Source: Anaerolineae bacterium (lineage in GTDB: Bacteria > Chloroflexota > Anaerolineae > Aggregatilineales > UBA2796). From it: a DNA stretch of 64,000 nucleotides. This document shows positions 6,741 to 15,557 of the stretch, piece by piece. Position 1 is the stretch's first letter, and each line of letters opens with the position of its first letter. The translations under genes and the position numbers were made by a program. The stretch lies in the NCBI GenBank assembly GCA_019637615.1, contig JAHBVJ010000009.1, positions 124,001-188,000 of the forward strand, read 5' to 3'. Below the pieces are notes generated by a model, which was not told the DNA's origin, did no database searches, and saw only the letters and a list, made by a program, of their open reading frames with translations.

Positions 6741-9518
6741 TCACACGCTGACCCGCACCTCGACCTCGCGCCCCTGCCCGATCACCACCACCGCGCGCGG
6801 ATCGTCAATATGATCCGCGAGGTTGGCAGCGGGACGTTTGCGCACCTCGATTACGCTATCATTCTGCGGCTCGATCACCAATTCGGTCGGTTCGGCGTCC
6901 AGCCACGGTACAGCGCTGATCTGCACTTTCCACGTCCGTTTGCCGATGTTCCGGATCGTCAATTTCTGTGGCGAGTCACCGTTGATGGTCAAACTCGGCG
7001 GCTTAACTTCTAGCACTGGTCCCCATTCCACCATCGACAACAGGATGCGGACGGGTAATCGCTGCTTCGATCTCGCCTCCCCCCCGATGATAGTCAGCGC
7101 GTCGTCATCGCTGATGATTCCCGGCGGCAAATGGCGCGCGGTGTCGTTCAACAGAATACGGAATTCCGCGATGCTGTTCTTCGGCACTTCAATCTCGCTC
7201 ACGCGGTTATCGCCTTCCAGCGTCAGCCACGGCACGTTCACCTCAAGCGTACCTTTCCACAACTGCGGGCTGGCGTTCAGCAAGCGCACCACTTCGGAAG
7301 GCAGTTCCACCGCGCCGCCGTTCACCGACCCGAAGTTGATGATCGGCGTTTCCAGCACCAATTCCGTCGAAATATCGCGAATATCGGTCTGCACCGCCAC
7401 CAGCACGGGTTCGCGCCCGCCCGAAATCGCCAGCGCGTCCGCCGTGCGGTGTAAGCCGTGCGCCAGCGCATCCACCTTCTGCGGGTTCAAGCTGATATGA
7501 ATATCGACATGTTCGTGCGGTTCGCAGATCAGCAGCCGTTCCGGCACGGTCAGCCAATCCACCTTGGTCGTCACTGCGCCCCGCCAGATCGCTGGCCCCA
7601 TATTCTGGATCGTCAGCACCGCGTCGGGCGGCATATCGCCGTACACAAATGGTGGGAAGTTGACCTGTAGCGCGACCAGATATGGCGGCAGCTCGATCAG
7701 CGTTAGCTCGACGGGGATCACATCGCCCGTGCTGAAGCGCAGTTCATCAATCAGCAGCGCCGTGTTCAACGGCTGATTATCCGGCACATTGAGCAGATCG
7801 ATAGTCAGATCGAGTGCTTCGCCCGATGCAATCGTGAACGACGCAGGCTCGACTTCTACCCACGCGTTGAACGCCTCGACACTCGCCGTAAGGGCAGCGC
7901 CACCAACGTTGCGCACGGTCAGCGTCACCGACGGTAAATTCGGCGTGCCGCGTTCCACATCCTCAAAGCTCACCTGCTCCGCATCGATGATCAGATGCCC
8001 CTGTGACGGCTCGATGATCAGACTGGCAGGGATGGCTTGCATCGTGCCGTCATCATGCGTCAACACCAGCGCATCCGCGACTTCGACTTTGCCCGGTTTC
8101 ACATCCGGTTTGCTCGGCGCGGTAACTTTCAATTGGACGAGGGTAGCCGACCATGTTTCGCCGCCAATCGGCATCGGCGTCAAGACTTCCAACCATTCGA
8201 CGGTAGATCGCAAGGTACCGCTCCATGCGCTCCGCCCGAAGTTCGCAATCTGGAACTCGATCTCGTGTTCCGAAGGCCAACTCGCCTCCACACTGCCCGC
8301 CTCGATGGGCTGGATGGTCAGCGCGACGTTCGGACGCTTCACTTCTAAGTGGACATCGAGGCTGATCAAGTGATCGTTGCTGGTCAACAGCAGCGCGCCG
8401 AGCGTATCATACACGCCGTTGGGCAGTTGCAGCGCATCCTCCGTCAGCCCGATCTGCCATGTTTGCGGCTTCGTCCCGCCCAAGCGGATCGTGCCCGTTG
8501 GCGTGACGGTCAGCCACGGCACTGTCGCTAGGAGTTGCCCCACCCAGCCCGCGCGTGGCTTCAGCGTCAGCGCAATCGGATCGGGGAACTGCGTGCCGAA
8601 TTCCGTGAACGTCACGTTCTCCGGCTCCAGCGTGATCGACGGCGGCTCCACGGGCTGCACGCTGATGATCGCCTTACCGATCTTGATCACATCTTGCTGG
8701 CGCAGCAGTTGGCGCGTATTGCGCGGGATCGAGCGATCATTGATCAACACGGGCAGTGGCGGCTCTCCCGGCACGTACAGATATAAATTGCCGCTCGGTT
8801 CTCGCTGGATCACGGCGTAGCGCCCTTTATAAACGCCGCCTTCCAGTGCCGTCAGCAGATTGCCATCGATGACCAGCCCGTTGGGCGAAGGGTGCAAGCG
8901 CATCTTCTTGGTCGCCAGCGCGTAGCTTTGTTCCGGCGGCGGCGCGTCCAGCACCACGCCGGAAATCCACAAATAACGGGTGCTGTTCTCCTCGTTCAAG
9001 GTCATCTCACCGAGCAGCACCTCGCCCTTGAGGATCGACGTGCCATCCAGCGACAGCGTGACGGTATGTTTACCGGCTTCTTCCAGCACAGCGGGTGAGA
9101 TTTGTGCGCCGTACATGCCAGCCACCGAGATGTCCGCGCGTCCACGCGTCTCGATCTCAATCGGCAGTGTCAGCGTCGAACCGGGCGTCAATTCGCCCAG
9201 ACTGATGAGCGTTTCAGCTTCCATGGACTCTTTGCCACTTGGATCGCACTCGCGATCATGAATAATCAGCGTCCCCGTCTCGATGGTGCGCTCAAAACAT
9301 AGTCGTTCCAATCGCACGCCATACGAGCGGACGTAAAGCACCGGCCCGCCGCGTCGCCATAATACCGTCCGGCGATCTTCGCCACGGATGGTCAGCGGCT
9401 TGTCGATGAGGAATGGCCCACGATATTCACCGGGCGCTAACTCAATTGTATCGCCCGGCGCGGACGTGATCAGCATCTTGCGCAGTTCAGCCGTAGAGCG
9501 GGCGAAGAGCGTGTGCAT
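6741..9518 (-). CDS. Large multidomain protein: beta-helix start, FHA-like domain, about six beta-sandwich repeats
   Basis: This protein has 925 residues and no signal peptide. Residues about 10-90 resemble the opening turns of a right-handed beta helix (D-T-I-E-L-A-P-G-E-Y-R-G-P-F, then K-P-L-T-I-R-G-E). Residues about 215-300 look like an FHA fold, ending L-L-R-Q-Q-D-V-I-K-I-G, which would bind phosphothreonine peptides. From about 305 on, six repeats of roughly 100 residues each carry a V-P/D/E-W-L-x-V strand and a D-A-L-x-I strand, like BACON or Hydin-type immunoglobulin folds. It is probably a cytosolic scaffold in a phosphosignalling complex, which is inference. A fragment of its 3' end recurs in the chimeric remnant at 5797-5862. 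Confidence 0.75.
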   Translation of the reverse strand: MHTLFARSTAELRKMLITSAPGDTIELAPGEYRGPFLIDKPLTIRGEDRRTVLWRRGGPVLYVRSYGVRLERLCFERTIETGTLIIHDRECDPSGKESMEAETLISLGELTPGSTLTLPIEIETRGRADISVAGMYGAQISPAVLEEAGKHTVTLSLDGTSILKGEVLLGEMTLNEENSTRYLWISGVVLDAPPPEQSYALATKKMRLHPSPNGLVIDGNLLTALEGGVYKGRYAVIQREPSGNLYLYVPGEPPLPVLINDRSIPRNTRQLLRQQDVIKIGKAIISVQPVEPPSITLEPENVTFTEFGTQFPDPIALTLKPRAGWVGQLLATVPWLTVTPTGTIRLGGTKPQTWQIGLTEDALQLPNGVYDTLGALLLTSNDHLISLDVHLEVKRPNVALTIQPIEAGSVEASWPSEHEIEFQIANFGRSAWSGTLRSTVEWLEVLTPMPIGGETWSATLVQLKVTAPSKPDVKPGKVEVADALVLTHDDGTMQAIPASLIIEPSQGHLIIDAEQVSFEDVERGTPNLPSVTLTVRNVGGAALTASVEAFNAWVEVEPASFTIASGEALDLTIDLLNVPDNQPLNTALLIDELRFSTGDVIPVELTLIELPPYLVALQVNFPPFVYGDMPPDAVLTIQNMGPAIWRGAVTTKVDWLTVPERLLICEPHEHVDIHISLNPQKVDALAHGLHRTADALAISGGREPVLVAVQTDIRDISTELVLETPIINFGSVNGGAVELPSEVVRLLNASPQLWKGTLEVNVPWLTLEGDNRVSEIEVPKNSIAEFRILLNDTARHLPPGIISDDDALTIIGGEARSKQRLPVRILLSMVEWGPVLEVKPPSLTINGDSPQKLTIRNIGKRTWKVQISAVPWLDAEPTELVIEPQNDSVIEVRKRPAANLADHIDDPRAVVVIGQGREVEVRVSV

Positions 9519-9699
9519 ATGGGCGCAACCCTCTATCCGTGACGTGGGATAATATTAACCGCATTGAACGCCGCGTGGGTGCGTTCCGTCAAACTTGATT
9601 GAAACTGTTATCATAGAGCCTGCCTATAGTAGCGCGCTTGGAACCATTTGGGCATGGGGATCGTCGGGTTGATCAGCTTGTGGCAGAGAGGGACGTTGG

Positions 9700-11223
9700 A
9701 TGAATAGAAATCGCCTAATAGCGTGGATTACCCTGATCGGTTCGATCAGCGTGCTGGTAATTGCTGTAATCATCCTCTTGGTCAGCACGGGAAGACTACC
9801 CCTCCTCAGTCAAGCAGCTACAGATACTCCAACTGCTACCAGCGCGGGTTCCCAAGGCATCGATAACGACGGCGACGGCATCTCCGATGATGACGATCCT
9901 TGCCCGTTCCAATATGCGCCCGACACAGGCTGCCCTGCCACCACCGAACCGCTTGCCTTCGCCACTGCCAGCCCCACGCCGCAGCCTACCGAGACAGCCA
10001 CCGGCCTCCCGCGCACGACCGAAGTCGCCTCCTTCCCCTTGACAGCGACTGCACAGGTCATCAGCGCGACCATGTTAGCGCCGACGATGGAACCGACTTT
10101 CTCGGATGGCGGTGAAACGCCAGAAAGTCCACAGCCTAGTCAGACCAGCATCGTCAGCGTCCCCGTCGCGGATGTGGATGAACTCGGCCCCGGCGAACAG
10201 CGCGTCTATGCACCAGATACGCTCAAACAGGGCGAAATCGGCGTCGTCCGGTTGGAAATCGAACTCTACCCGCTTGCGCCCACGCCCACCTATAAGCCGC
10301 CGCTTCGGCCTACCTTCACGCCCGCCCCCAATGTGACGCGCCCGCCGACCAGCACGCCCGTGCCGCTGGCAGCCAGTGCCGATCTGAACGTGCGCCGCGT
10401 GATGCAAGCCCGCCTGAAAGGGGTAGACGCCAGCAAATTCACCATCGTGGACGCCGAACCGATGAATGGCCTCCGCGCGCCCGAATATGGCAGCGTCTCA
10501 TGGTGGGAATGGCACATCGTCCCGCTTGCCGATCCGCCGCTGACCGAAGCGCAGAACTATTCCTTGGAAGTCATCGTATCGTTCACCACAGGCGATATCG
10601 AAACGGTGCGTGGACAGTTGAAATTCAACATCGAGGTTCAGCCCGGCGAAAAAAGCCTCAGTCCCAAACTGCCGGAGCAGCCACAAGCTGCCGTGCCTTG
10701 GCTGCCGATCCTCGCTGGCCTCGGCGTGGTCGCCCTGATCGTCGGCGCGGTCATCTGGCGGCAGCGCAGTCTACCAGCGGGTACGAACAACAGCTTCCTC
10801 CCGCGCCTGACGCCGAACCTACCCGCCATCCCCTTCTCACAGGCCATCTGCTTTGTCAGCTATTCCCGCCGCGACGAAGAATTCGTGATCAGGTTCACGC
10901 AGCGGTTGCACGCGGAAGGTGTCAACGTCTGGCGCGATCGTGAAGATATTCCAGCGGGTGCATCATGGGACGACGAGATCGACAAAGCCTTGCAGCGCTG
11001 CACGCACGTCCTGTTCGTAGCCTCTACGTCCTCGGTCAAATCGGATAACGTGGGCGACGAACTCAGCGCGGCGCTCAACTACCAGAAGCGCATCGTGCCG
11101 ATCCTGCTCGAAGATTGCCAGCTTCCGTTCCGCATCCGCCGCAACCAATGGGTAGATTTCCGGAGAGATTTCGAAACCGCCATCGCCAAGCTGCTGAAAG
11201 ATTTGGGAAAAGGCACGAGGTAA
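9700..11223 (+). CDS. Membrane-anchored TIR-domain protein
   Basis: The order in this 507-residue protein is: membrane helix (about 8-30); an acidic D-N-D-G-D-G-I-S-D-D-D-D calcium-binding loop of thrombospondin type 3 kind (about 54-68); a long Thr/Pro-rich extracytoplasmic stretch with a small beta domain (about 225-325); a second membrane helix (about 336-358); and a cytosolic TIR domain (about 380-500). The TIR keeps F-V-S-Y-S-R-R-D, W-R-D-R-E-D-I, and E454 in V-G-D-E-L, the position of the catalytic glutamate in NAD-cleaving TIRs. It could couple an outside signal to NAD depletion or to protein assembly; that is inference. The ATG at 9700 follows GAGAGGGAC. Confidence 0.85.
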   Translation: MNRNRLIAWITLIGSISVLVIAVIILLVSTGRLPLLSQAATDTPTATSAGSQGIDNDGDGISDDDDPCPFQYAPDTGCPATTEPLAFATASPTPQPTETATGLPRTTEVASFPLTATAQVISATMLAPTMEPTFSDGGETPESPQPSQTSIVSVPVADVDELGPGEQRVYAPDTLKQGEIGVVRLEIELYPLAPTPTYKPPLRPTFTPAPNVTRPPTSTPVPLAASADLNVRRVMQARLKGVDASKFTIVDAEPMNGLRAPEYGSVSWWEWHIVPLADPPLTEAQNYSLEVIVSFTTGDIETVRGQLKFNIEVQPGEKSLSPKLPEQPQAAVPWLPILAGLGVVALIVGAVIWRQRSLPAGTNNSFLPRLTPNLPAIPFSQAICFVSYSRRDEEFVIRFTQRLHAEGVNVWRDREDIPAGASWDDEIDKALQRCTHVLFVASTSSVKSDNVGDELSAALNYQKRIVPILLEDCQLPFRIRRNQWVDFRRDFETAIAKLLKDLGKGTR

Positions 11224-11297
11224 GCTAAACCTGATCGAAACGCAGGGAATTCATGGCGTTAACCCCGGTGATGTGCATCGCCGGGATATGCTTATGC

Positions 11298-11714
11298 CTA
11301 TTTGCTGCCCGTATCGCCGTTTGAGTTGCCAGCCTCGTCGCCCTGATCGAGCAGTTCCTCGATCAAGTGCAGCAGTTCCTTGACGCGGAACGGCTTCGGC
11401 AGCACGCGTGACGCGCCCGACTCCTTGGCCTGCTCCATCATCTCAGGATCGGCCTTCGCGCTCATCAGCACGATCTTAGCGTCAGGGCGTTTGTCCCGCG
11501 CCACTTGCAGCACCTCAAATCCGGACTGATCCCCGATGTGGACATCGCTCAGCACCAGATCGAATTTGTGCTTGCGCAACCGTCGCGTCGCCTTATCGAC
11601 ATTGCGCGCGCCCTTGACCTTGTAGCCCACGTCGCGCAGCACTTCTAACACCGTCTCGCGGAAGGTCGCATCGTCTTCCACGATCAGGATTCGCGGCGAA
11701 TCCTCTTTACCCAT
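11298..11714 (-). CDS. Stand-alone response-regulator receiver protein
   Basis: This 138-residue protein consists of a single receiver domain (about 7-122) with a short Asp/Asn/Gly-rich tail. Visible signature residues are the acidic pair E-D-D near 13-15, phospho-acceptor Asp in V-L-S-D-V-H near residue 55, and Lys in L-P-K-P-F near 106. It has no output domain, so it probably acts by docking to a partner or relaying phosphate, as CheY- and Spo0F-like proteins do. No kinase is adjacent: the neighbours are the convergent TIR gene and the divergent rpmB. Confidence 0.9.
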   Translation of the reverse strand: MGKEDSPRILIVEDDATFRETVLEVLRDVGYKVKGARNVDKATRRLRKHKFDLVLSDVHIGDQSGFEVLQVARDKRPDAKIVLMSAKADPEMMEQAKESGASRVLPKPFRVKELLHLIEELLDQGDEAGNSNGDTGSK

Positions 11715-12003
11715 AATCTAATCTCACTAAACGATAAAAAGATCAATCTATCCATTATCGTAGCAAACAGCAGCGTACCGCAACGGTCATTTCTTAACAA
11801 TTCGCTGTATATTGTGTCGGCATCTGCGGGTGCCCGCACAAACAATTCTTATTGTTCCCCACGAATGAACGGCCTTCATCGCATTTTCTCCGATGCCAGA
11901 TTACGTTCTTACCGTTGCAACTGCGATCCCCGCCCTTGAATATGCTCCTTTTTTGTGTTACCATGCCTCGACATTTTGAGAGAAATCGAACGAGGATACC
12001 CTC

Positions 12004-12237
12004 ATGGCAGTGTGTGAAACTTGTGGCAAAAGAGTGGTTACGGGCAATAACGTGAGCTTTTCCAAGCGTCACACCCGTCGCATTTTCAACGCCAACATCC
12101 AGAAGATCAAGGTATTGGTTGGCGACAAGTACGTCAGCAAGCACCTGTGCGCCAAGTGCATCAAGGCCCTGAGCAAGACCAGCGGCACGGGCACCACCTT
12201 CTCCGAGAAGGTCGCGACGGGCAATATTGGGCTGTAG
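12004..12237 (+). CDS. rpmB: Large-subunit ribosomal protein bL28
   Basis: This 77-residue protein begins M-A-V-C-E-T-C-G-K and contains the bL28 core N-N-V-S-F-S-K-R-H-T-R-R-I-F-N-A-N-I-Q-K. Two Cys-x2-Cys pairs (C4/C7 and L-C-A-K-C in the C-terminal half) form a zinc ribbon, the zinc-binding version of the protein. The C-terminal tail of about 20 residues (T-S-G-T-G-T-T-F-S-E-K) is longer than in many bL28 proteins. CGAGGAT precedes the ATG. It is a single-gene unit closed by a clear intrinsic terminator, and it assembles into the 50S subunit. Confidence 0.95.
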   Translation: MAVCETCGKRVVTGNNVSFSKRHTRRIFNANIQKIKVLVGDKYVSKHLCAKCIKALSKTSGTGTTFSEKVATGNIGL

Positions 12238-12259
12238 TCCGCTGCTCGGCTGACGCATT

Positions 12260-12290
12260 AAAAAGGCGGGATGTCCCGCCTTTTTGTTTT
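12260..12290 (+). terminator. Intrinsic terminator of rpmB
   Basis: AAAAAGGCGGG-ATG-TCCCGCCTTTTTG forms a GC-rich hairpin (GGCGGGA/TCCCGCC) followed by a T-rich tract, 22 nt after the rpmB stop. The A-run before it may let it work in both directions. Confidence 0.9.
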
Positions 12291-12373
12291 CTTACCCTCT
12301 CCCCGCGTGCGTACCCGCAACCTATGCTAAAATGACTCTCACATCTCAACACTGATGTAAAGGTCATGACAAC

Positions 12374-14536
12374 ATGGGAATCGAGATCGGCAGTATTGGC
12401 GAGATCAGCGGCGGAAATACCAATTTTATCGGCACGCAAATCACCAACCTTCCTCTCGTGCAAACTTGTCCCACGCCACCACCCGCACCCGATCATTTTG
12501 GCGGGCGTGATATTGCCTTGAAAACTCTATGCCGCAGTCTTAAGGATGGCAAAACCAGCGCCATCACTGCCATGTATGGCTTGGGCGGCATCGGCAAGAC
12601 CACTTTAGCGCTGCAAACCGCCAACGTATTGTTTAAGGACAAGACCTTTCGGGCGGTCTTGTGGGCAAATGTCACACGCGAACCTGATCCCATGAGTATC
12701 CTTGAGGGTTGGGCACGCCATGCCGATCCCAAATATGTCCGTCCAGACAATCCCAAACTTGATGATGTGGCAGCACACGTCAAAGCCATGCTGGACGCCT
12801 CGATTGACAAAACCTGTGAACACTGCGAACCACCTCGCATCTTAGTGGTGCTGGATGATGTGTGGAGCGATCCTACCAAGCGTGGATTAGCCGCCGCACG
12901 CACGCTTCGTAAGGCTTGCCCAGATGGCTCAACCATCTTAGTCACCACCCGCTCAGAAGAATTGGCGATTGACTTCGGTGCAACGCCACAAAAACTTGAC
13001 CGATTGACACCGAATGATGGTGCAGCACTACTGAAAACCTATAAAGCCCTCGCGAAGGTGCCCAAAAGCGACTTGAAGGTGCTCTCAGAAGCGTTGGGCG
13101 GACACGCGCTCGCCCTGAGTTTAGCAGCACGGCGCATTCAGAAAGCCGACGACAAAAGCCAAGCTCTCCGTGATCATATTGCGGAGTACCAGACCCAGCT
13201 TCCCTTAGGCACGGAATTCAAAAACCTCGAATTGGATCAGGGCGAGGCGCGTGAAGACAATTTGACGACAGTGCTGTCCTACAGTTATGCCGATCTTTCC
13301 CCCGACGATCAAGGCCGTTTCCGTGCGCTCGGCATTCTCCCGCCCGATGTACCGTTCGATCTACATATTCTGGTGGCAATTTGGGGGGTAGAAGAAAATG
13401 AAGCAAAGAAATACCTTAATGCACTCCGTTTAGCATCACTGCTAGAGTCCGATCCTTCTAGCAAGGGCTGGTATCGGCAACACCGTTTACTGCGTGCCTA
13501 TGCGCTGGCTTTGCTCAAAAACGCCGATGAAGCCGAACCCGTTTTCGCCCACTACGCCGATCACACGAATGGAATTGCCGCAAATTTTAACGATTTGCCG
13601 CCCGATCAATGGGGTAAATTGACTTCTTATTTGCCTCATATTAGGTCAGTAGGTTCCACTTTGGTGACGAAGACACAAACAATCACGCCCGATACAGATG
13701 AAGCCTTGCTTAGACAGGCACAACGATTTGCATACAATATGACGTGGTATTTGTACCATCGGCGCGAAGACCGTCATATTGAGTGGTCAGAAATGGGATT
13801 GCGGGTCAGTAAAGCGTTAAAAGATGAAAAACTGCAATCACGTTTCTTGAATGATCTTGGTTTGGTCTACAACGCCTTGGGGGACAAGCGGCAAGCGCTG
13901 GACTACTACGCGCAAGCCTTGCCTATCCAACGCGCGGTGGGCGACAAGTCGGGCGAAGCCACCACCCTCAACAACATCGGCATGGTCTACGACGCCTTGG
14001 GGGACAAGCGGCAAGCGCTGGACTACTACGAGCAAGCCTTGCCTATCCGCCGCGCGGTGGGCGACAAGTCGGGCGAAGCCACCACCCTCAACAACATCGG
14101 TTTGGTCTACCACAGCCAAGGTGACTTGGATAAGGCCATCGAATACGTCGCCCGCTGCGTCGAACTCGATGAGCAAGTCGAACATCCCGATCTCGAAAGT
14201 GATCGCCGCATGTTAGAGCAGCTTAAGCGCCAACGCGACGGCAGTACATCAGCCGCCCAAACCCTCCCCGACGACACGATCAACACACTGTCAGGCAATA
14301 CTATCGCCGTCAAAACGAGCGCCTCTGACAAACTCACCGAATGGCGCGCCGCTCTCCAATCCATCCGCGCCGATTTCGCCCAAAACGGCGATGACTGGCA
14401 GATCGAAGTTGCCTTCGTGGATGCTCTCCTCGCCATTCTGGACGATCAACCCGTCACGCTGCCCGCCTCCAATCCCTACCACGCCGCCGTGCAGCAGGTC
14501 ATCGCCGCCATTGCCGACTACCGCAAGGAGAGCTAA
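12374..14536 (+). CDS. STAND NTPase: NB-ARC domain with C-terminal TPR repeats
   Basis: This protein has 720 residues. After a short beta-like leader (G-S-I-G-E-I-S-G-G-N-T), the NTPase carries the P-loop G-L-G-G-I-G-K-T-T at 69-77, Walker B V-V-L-D-D-V-W around D161-D162, and a sensor T-T-R-S near 191, followed by the helical and winged-helix parts of NB-ARC. Residues about 497-577 hold two almost identical 40-residue TPRs and a third diverged one follows. The C-terminal 100 residues are helical. Such proteins oligomerise on sensing a ligand through the repeats and often act in defence or signalling. No classical effector domain is fused, so the small protein at 14881 is a candidate partner. 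The ATG at 12374 follows AAAGGT. Confidence 0.9.
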   Translation: MGIEIGSIGEISGGNTNFIGTQITNLPLVQTCPTPPPAPDHFGGRDIALKTLCRSLKDGKTSAITAMYGLGGIGKTTLALQTANVLFKDKTFRAVLWANVTREPDPMSILEGWARHADPKYVRPDNPKLDDVAAHVKAMLDASIDKTCEHCEPPRILVVLDDVWSDPTKRGLAAARTLRKACPDGSTILVTTRSEELAIDFGATPQKLDRLTPNDGAALLKTYKALAKVPKSDLKVLSEALGGHALALSLAARRIQKADDKSQALRDHIAEYQTQLPLGTEFKNLELDQGEAREDNLTTVLSYSYADLSPDDQGRFRALGILPPDVPFDLHILVAIWGVEENEAKKYLNALRLASLLESDPSSKGWYRQHRLLRAYALALLKNADEAEPVFAHYADHTNGIAANFNDLPPDQWGKLTSYLPHIRSVGSTLVTKTQTITPDTDEALLRQAQRFAYNMTWYLYHRREDRHIEWSEMGLRVSKALKDEKLQSRFLNDLGLVYNALGDKRQALDYYAQALPIQRAVGDKSGEATTLNNIGMVYDALGDKRQALDYYEQALPIRRAVGDKSGEATTLNNIGLVYHSQGDLDKAIEYVARCVELDEQVEHPDLESDRRMLEQLKRQRDGSTSAAQTLPDDTINTLSGNTIAVKTSASDKLTEWRAALQSIRADFAQNGDDWQIEVAFVDALLAILDDQPVTLPASNPYHAAVQQVIAAIADYRKES
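13861..14100 (+). repeat. Tandem 120-bp TPR-coding duplication
   Basis: Units 13861-13980 and 13981-14100 differ at only six of 120 positions, while the flanking TPR is diverged. This shows recent expansion or gene conversion of TPR units inside the STAND gene, in frame (40 codons each), as seen in fast-evolving sensor repeats. Confidence 0.95.
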
Positions 14537-14596
14537 TCCATCCCTTTCCGCTGCCGATCCGCGATGCAAACGACATTCATCTGTTGAGATGGGGGT

Positions 14597-14643
14597 GAGT
14601 CCCAACGGGACTCGTTCTCTAAGCCTGACGTTTCAACGTCGGG
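14597..14643. repeat. Two-hairpin intergenic repeat, diverged copy A
   Basis: GAGTCCC-AAC-GGGACTC (14597-14613) and CCTGACGTT/AACGTCGGG (14624-14643) form two hairpins. They correspond to those in copies B, C and D, but the second stem has changed on both sides (ACAAT/ATTGT elsewhere, ACGTT/AACGT here), keeping the pairing. The sequence after it, up to about 14684, also resembles 46587-46635. It lies in the 344-nt gap between the STAND gene and the small ORF at 14881. The gap otherwise holds the heptamers at 14835 and nothing else that I recognise. Confidence 0.7.
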
Positions 14644-14834
14644 CGGCGCTGCCAACCAACCTGCGTGGCATCTCGCCAGCTATTCAGCCCAATGCGCTAT
14701 CGCCGGGCGGCACCGCCACCCCCAATCTCGCACCATTTCGCCAATTCCCGGTATCATTACTTGAAGGTCAACACCATCAGCAATATAGAATCACCCGCTG
14801 TCTCACATCGCGCTCAAATCGCCTTTCGTCTTTA

Positions 14835-14862
14835 CTTAGCACTTGGCACTCAGCACTTAGCA
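14835..14862. repeat. Four tandem heptamers (CTNRGCA type)
   Basis: CTTAGCA, CTTGGCA, CTCAGCA and CTTAGCA run head to tail just before the AGGAG of the 14881 gene. The same heptamer type recurs at 15961-15988 and 49961-49988, each time in front of a gene. Confidence 0.85.
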
Positions 14863-14880
14863 CTATTCAGGAGCCATCCC

Positions 14881-15216
14881 ATGTCCAACGATCAACCCAC
14901 CAGCATCTTGCAGGGCGTGACCGCCACCATCAACAACCTGAACGCCGCCGAGGATCAGAAAGCCGCGCTTGAAGCCTTATTCTCGCAGCTCGAATCCACC
15001 CTTCGCATGTACGCGTCTTCCCACCCCGCCGAAACCAGCCAGATCGCCACCCTTGCCCGTGCATCCCTCGATCAACTCGCCGCCGCCGACCGCGACTCGC
15101 TCAAATCCAGCGTCAACGCGCTCAAAGCCGCCGCCAATAACATCCGTGAACTGATGCCCGCCGTGTTCGGGGTCGCCATCACCATCGCGGGCAGCCTGCT
15201 CCGCCTCGGCTCCTGA
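14881..15216 (+). CDS. Small helical protein with hydrophobic C-terminal helix, downstream of STAND gene
   Basis: ATG 14881 (111 residues) is chosen because CAGGAG stands 6-10 nt upstream. The frame is open further upstream, but only through repeat DNA. The product is predicted almost wholly helical and Ala/Ser/Leu-rich (L-Q-G-V-T-A-T-I-N-N-L-N-A-A). It ends in a hydrophobic, glycine-containing helix (A-V-F-G-V-A-I-T-I-A-G-S-L-L) that could insert into a membrane. I do not recognise a family. Its position after an NB-ARC protein and its shape fit a membrane-acting partner or effector, but this is conjecture, and the 344-nt gap with repeats argues against a tight operon. Confidence 0.6.
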   Translation: MSNDQPTSILQGVTATINNLNAAEDQKAALEALFSQLESTLRMYASSHPAETSQIATLARASLDQLAAADRDSLKSSVNALKAAANNIRELMPAVFGVAITIAGSLLRLGS

Positions 15217-15290
15217 TCCAACCCCGCCTTATCTCCCACGGTACGCGTATAGTCTGGCAGAGACTTCGTAGGTTGAGCCAGACGTTTATG

Positions 15291-15429
15291 GTGTTTCAGA
15301 AAATAAAACGGGAATACGACACGTGCGTCAACACTTTTTCTTGAGTCCCGCAGGGACTTCGTAAGGTAAGCCCGACAATTCATTGTCGGGGATCGTTTCC
15401 CTGACTAATTTCTTAAACACCATCAACGT
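15291..15429. repeat. Two-hairpin intergenic repeat, copy B
   Basis: This element of about 139 nt contains GTCCC-GCA-GGGAC (15345-15357) and the perfect 9-bp hairpin CCCGACAAT/ATTGTCGGG (15371-15390). Between and around them it matches copies C (46654) and D (49296), including CTTGAGTCCC, CTTCGTAAGGTAAG and CTTAAACAC. A degenerate half-copy (AGACTTCGTAGGTTGAGCC) stands at about 15261-15280. No coding capacity was seen. It is probably a REP/MITE-like mobile repeat. Confidence 0.85.
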
Positions 15430-15523
15430 CGGGGATTTTATTTCTCGGCGCTTCCCCACTCCAATGATCCCATCCCTCAAGCCTATCCTAATCATCTCTT
15501 ATGCGAACCTTAATTCTAAATAC

Positions 15524-15551
15524 TTGACTCTGCGCTCAATCGTGCTAGAAT
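15524..15551 (+). promoter_or_regulatory. Promoter of putative structured RNA, copy 1
   Basis: TTGACT (15524-15529), a 16-nt spacer and TAGAAT (15546-15551) resemble a housekeeping sigma promoter. The box ACTTGACTCT-N14-TAGAAT is repeated with identical spacing at 49593-49622, although the spacer sequence differs. That argues for conserved promoter function. A TATAAT also lies at 15551-15556, but its spacing is poorer. Confidence 0.75.
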
Positions 15552-15557
15552 ATAATC

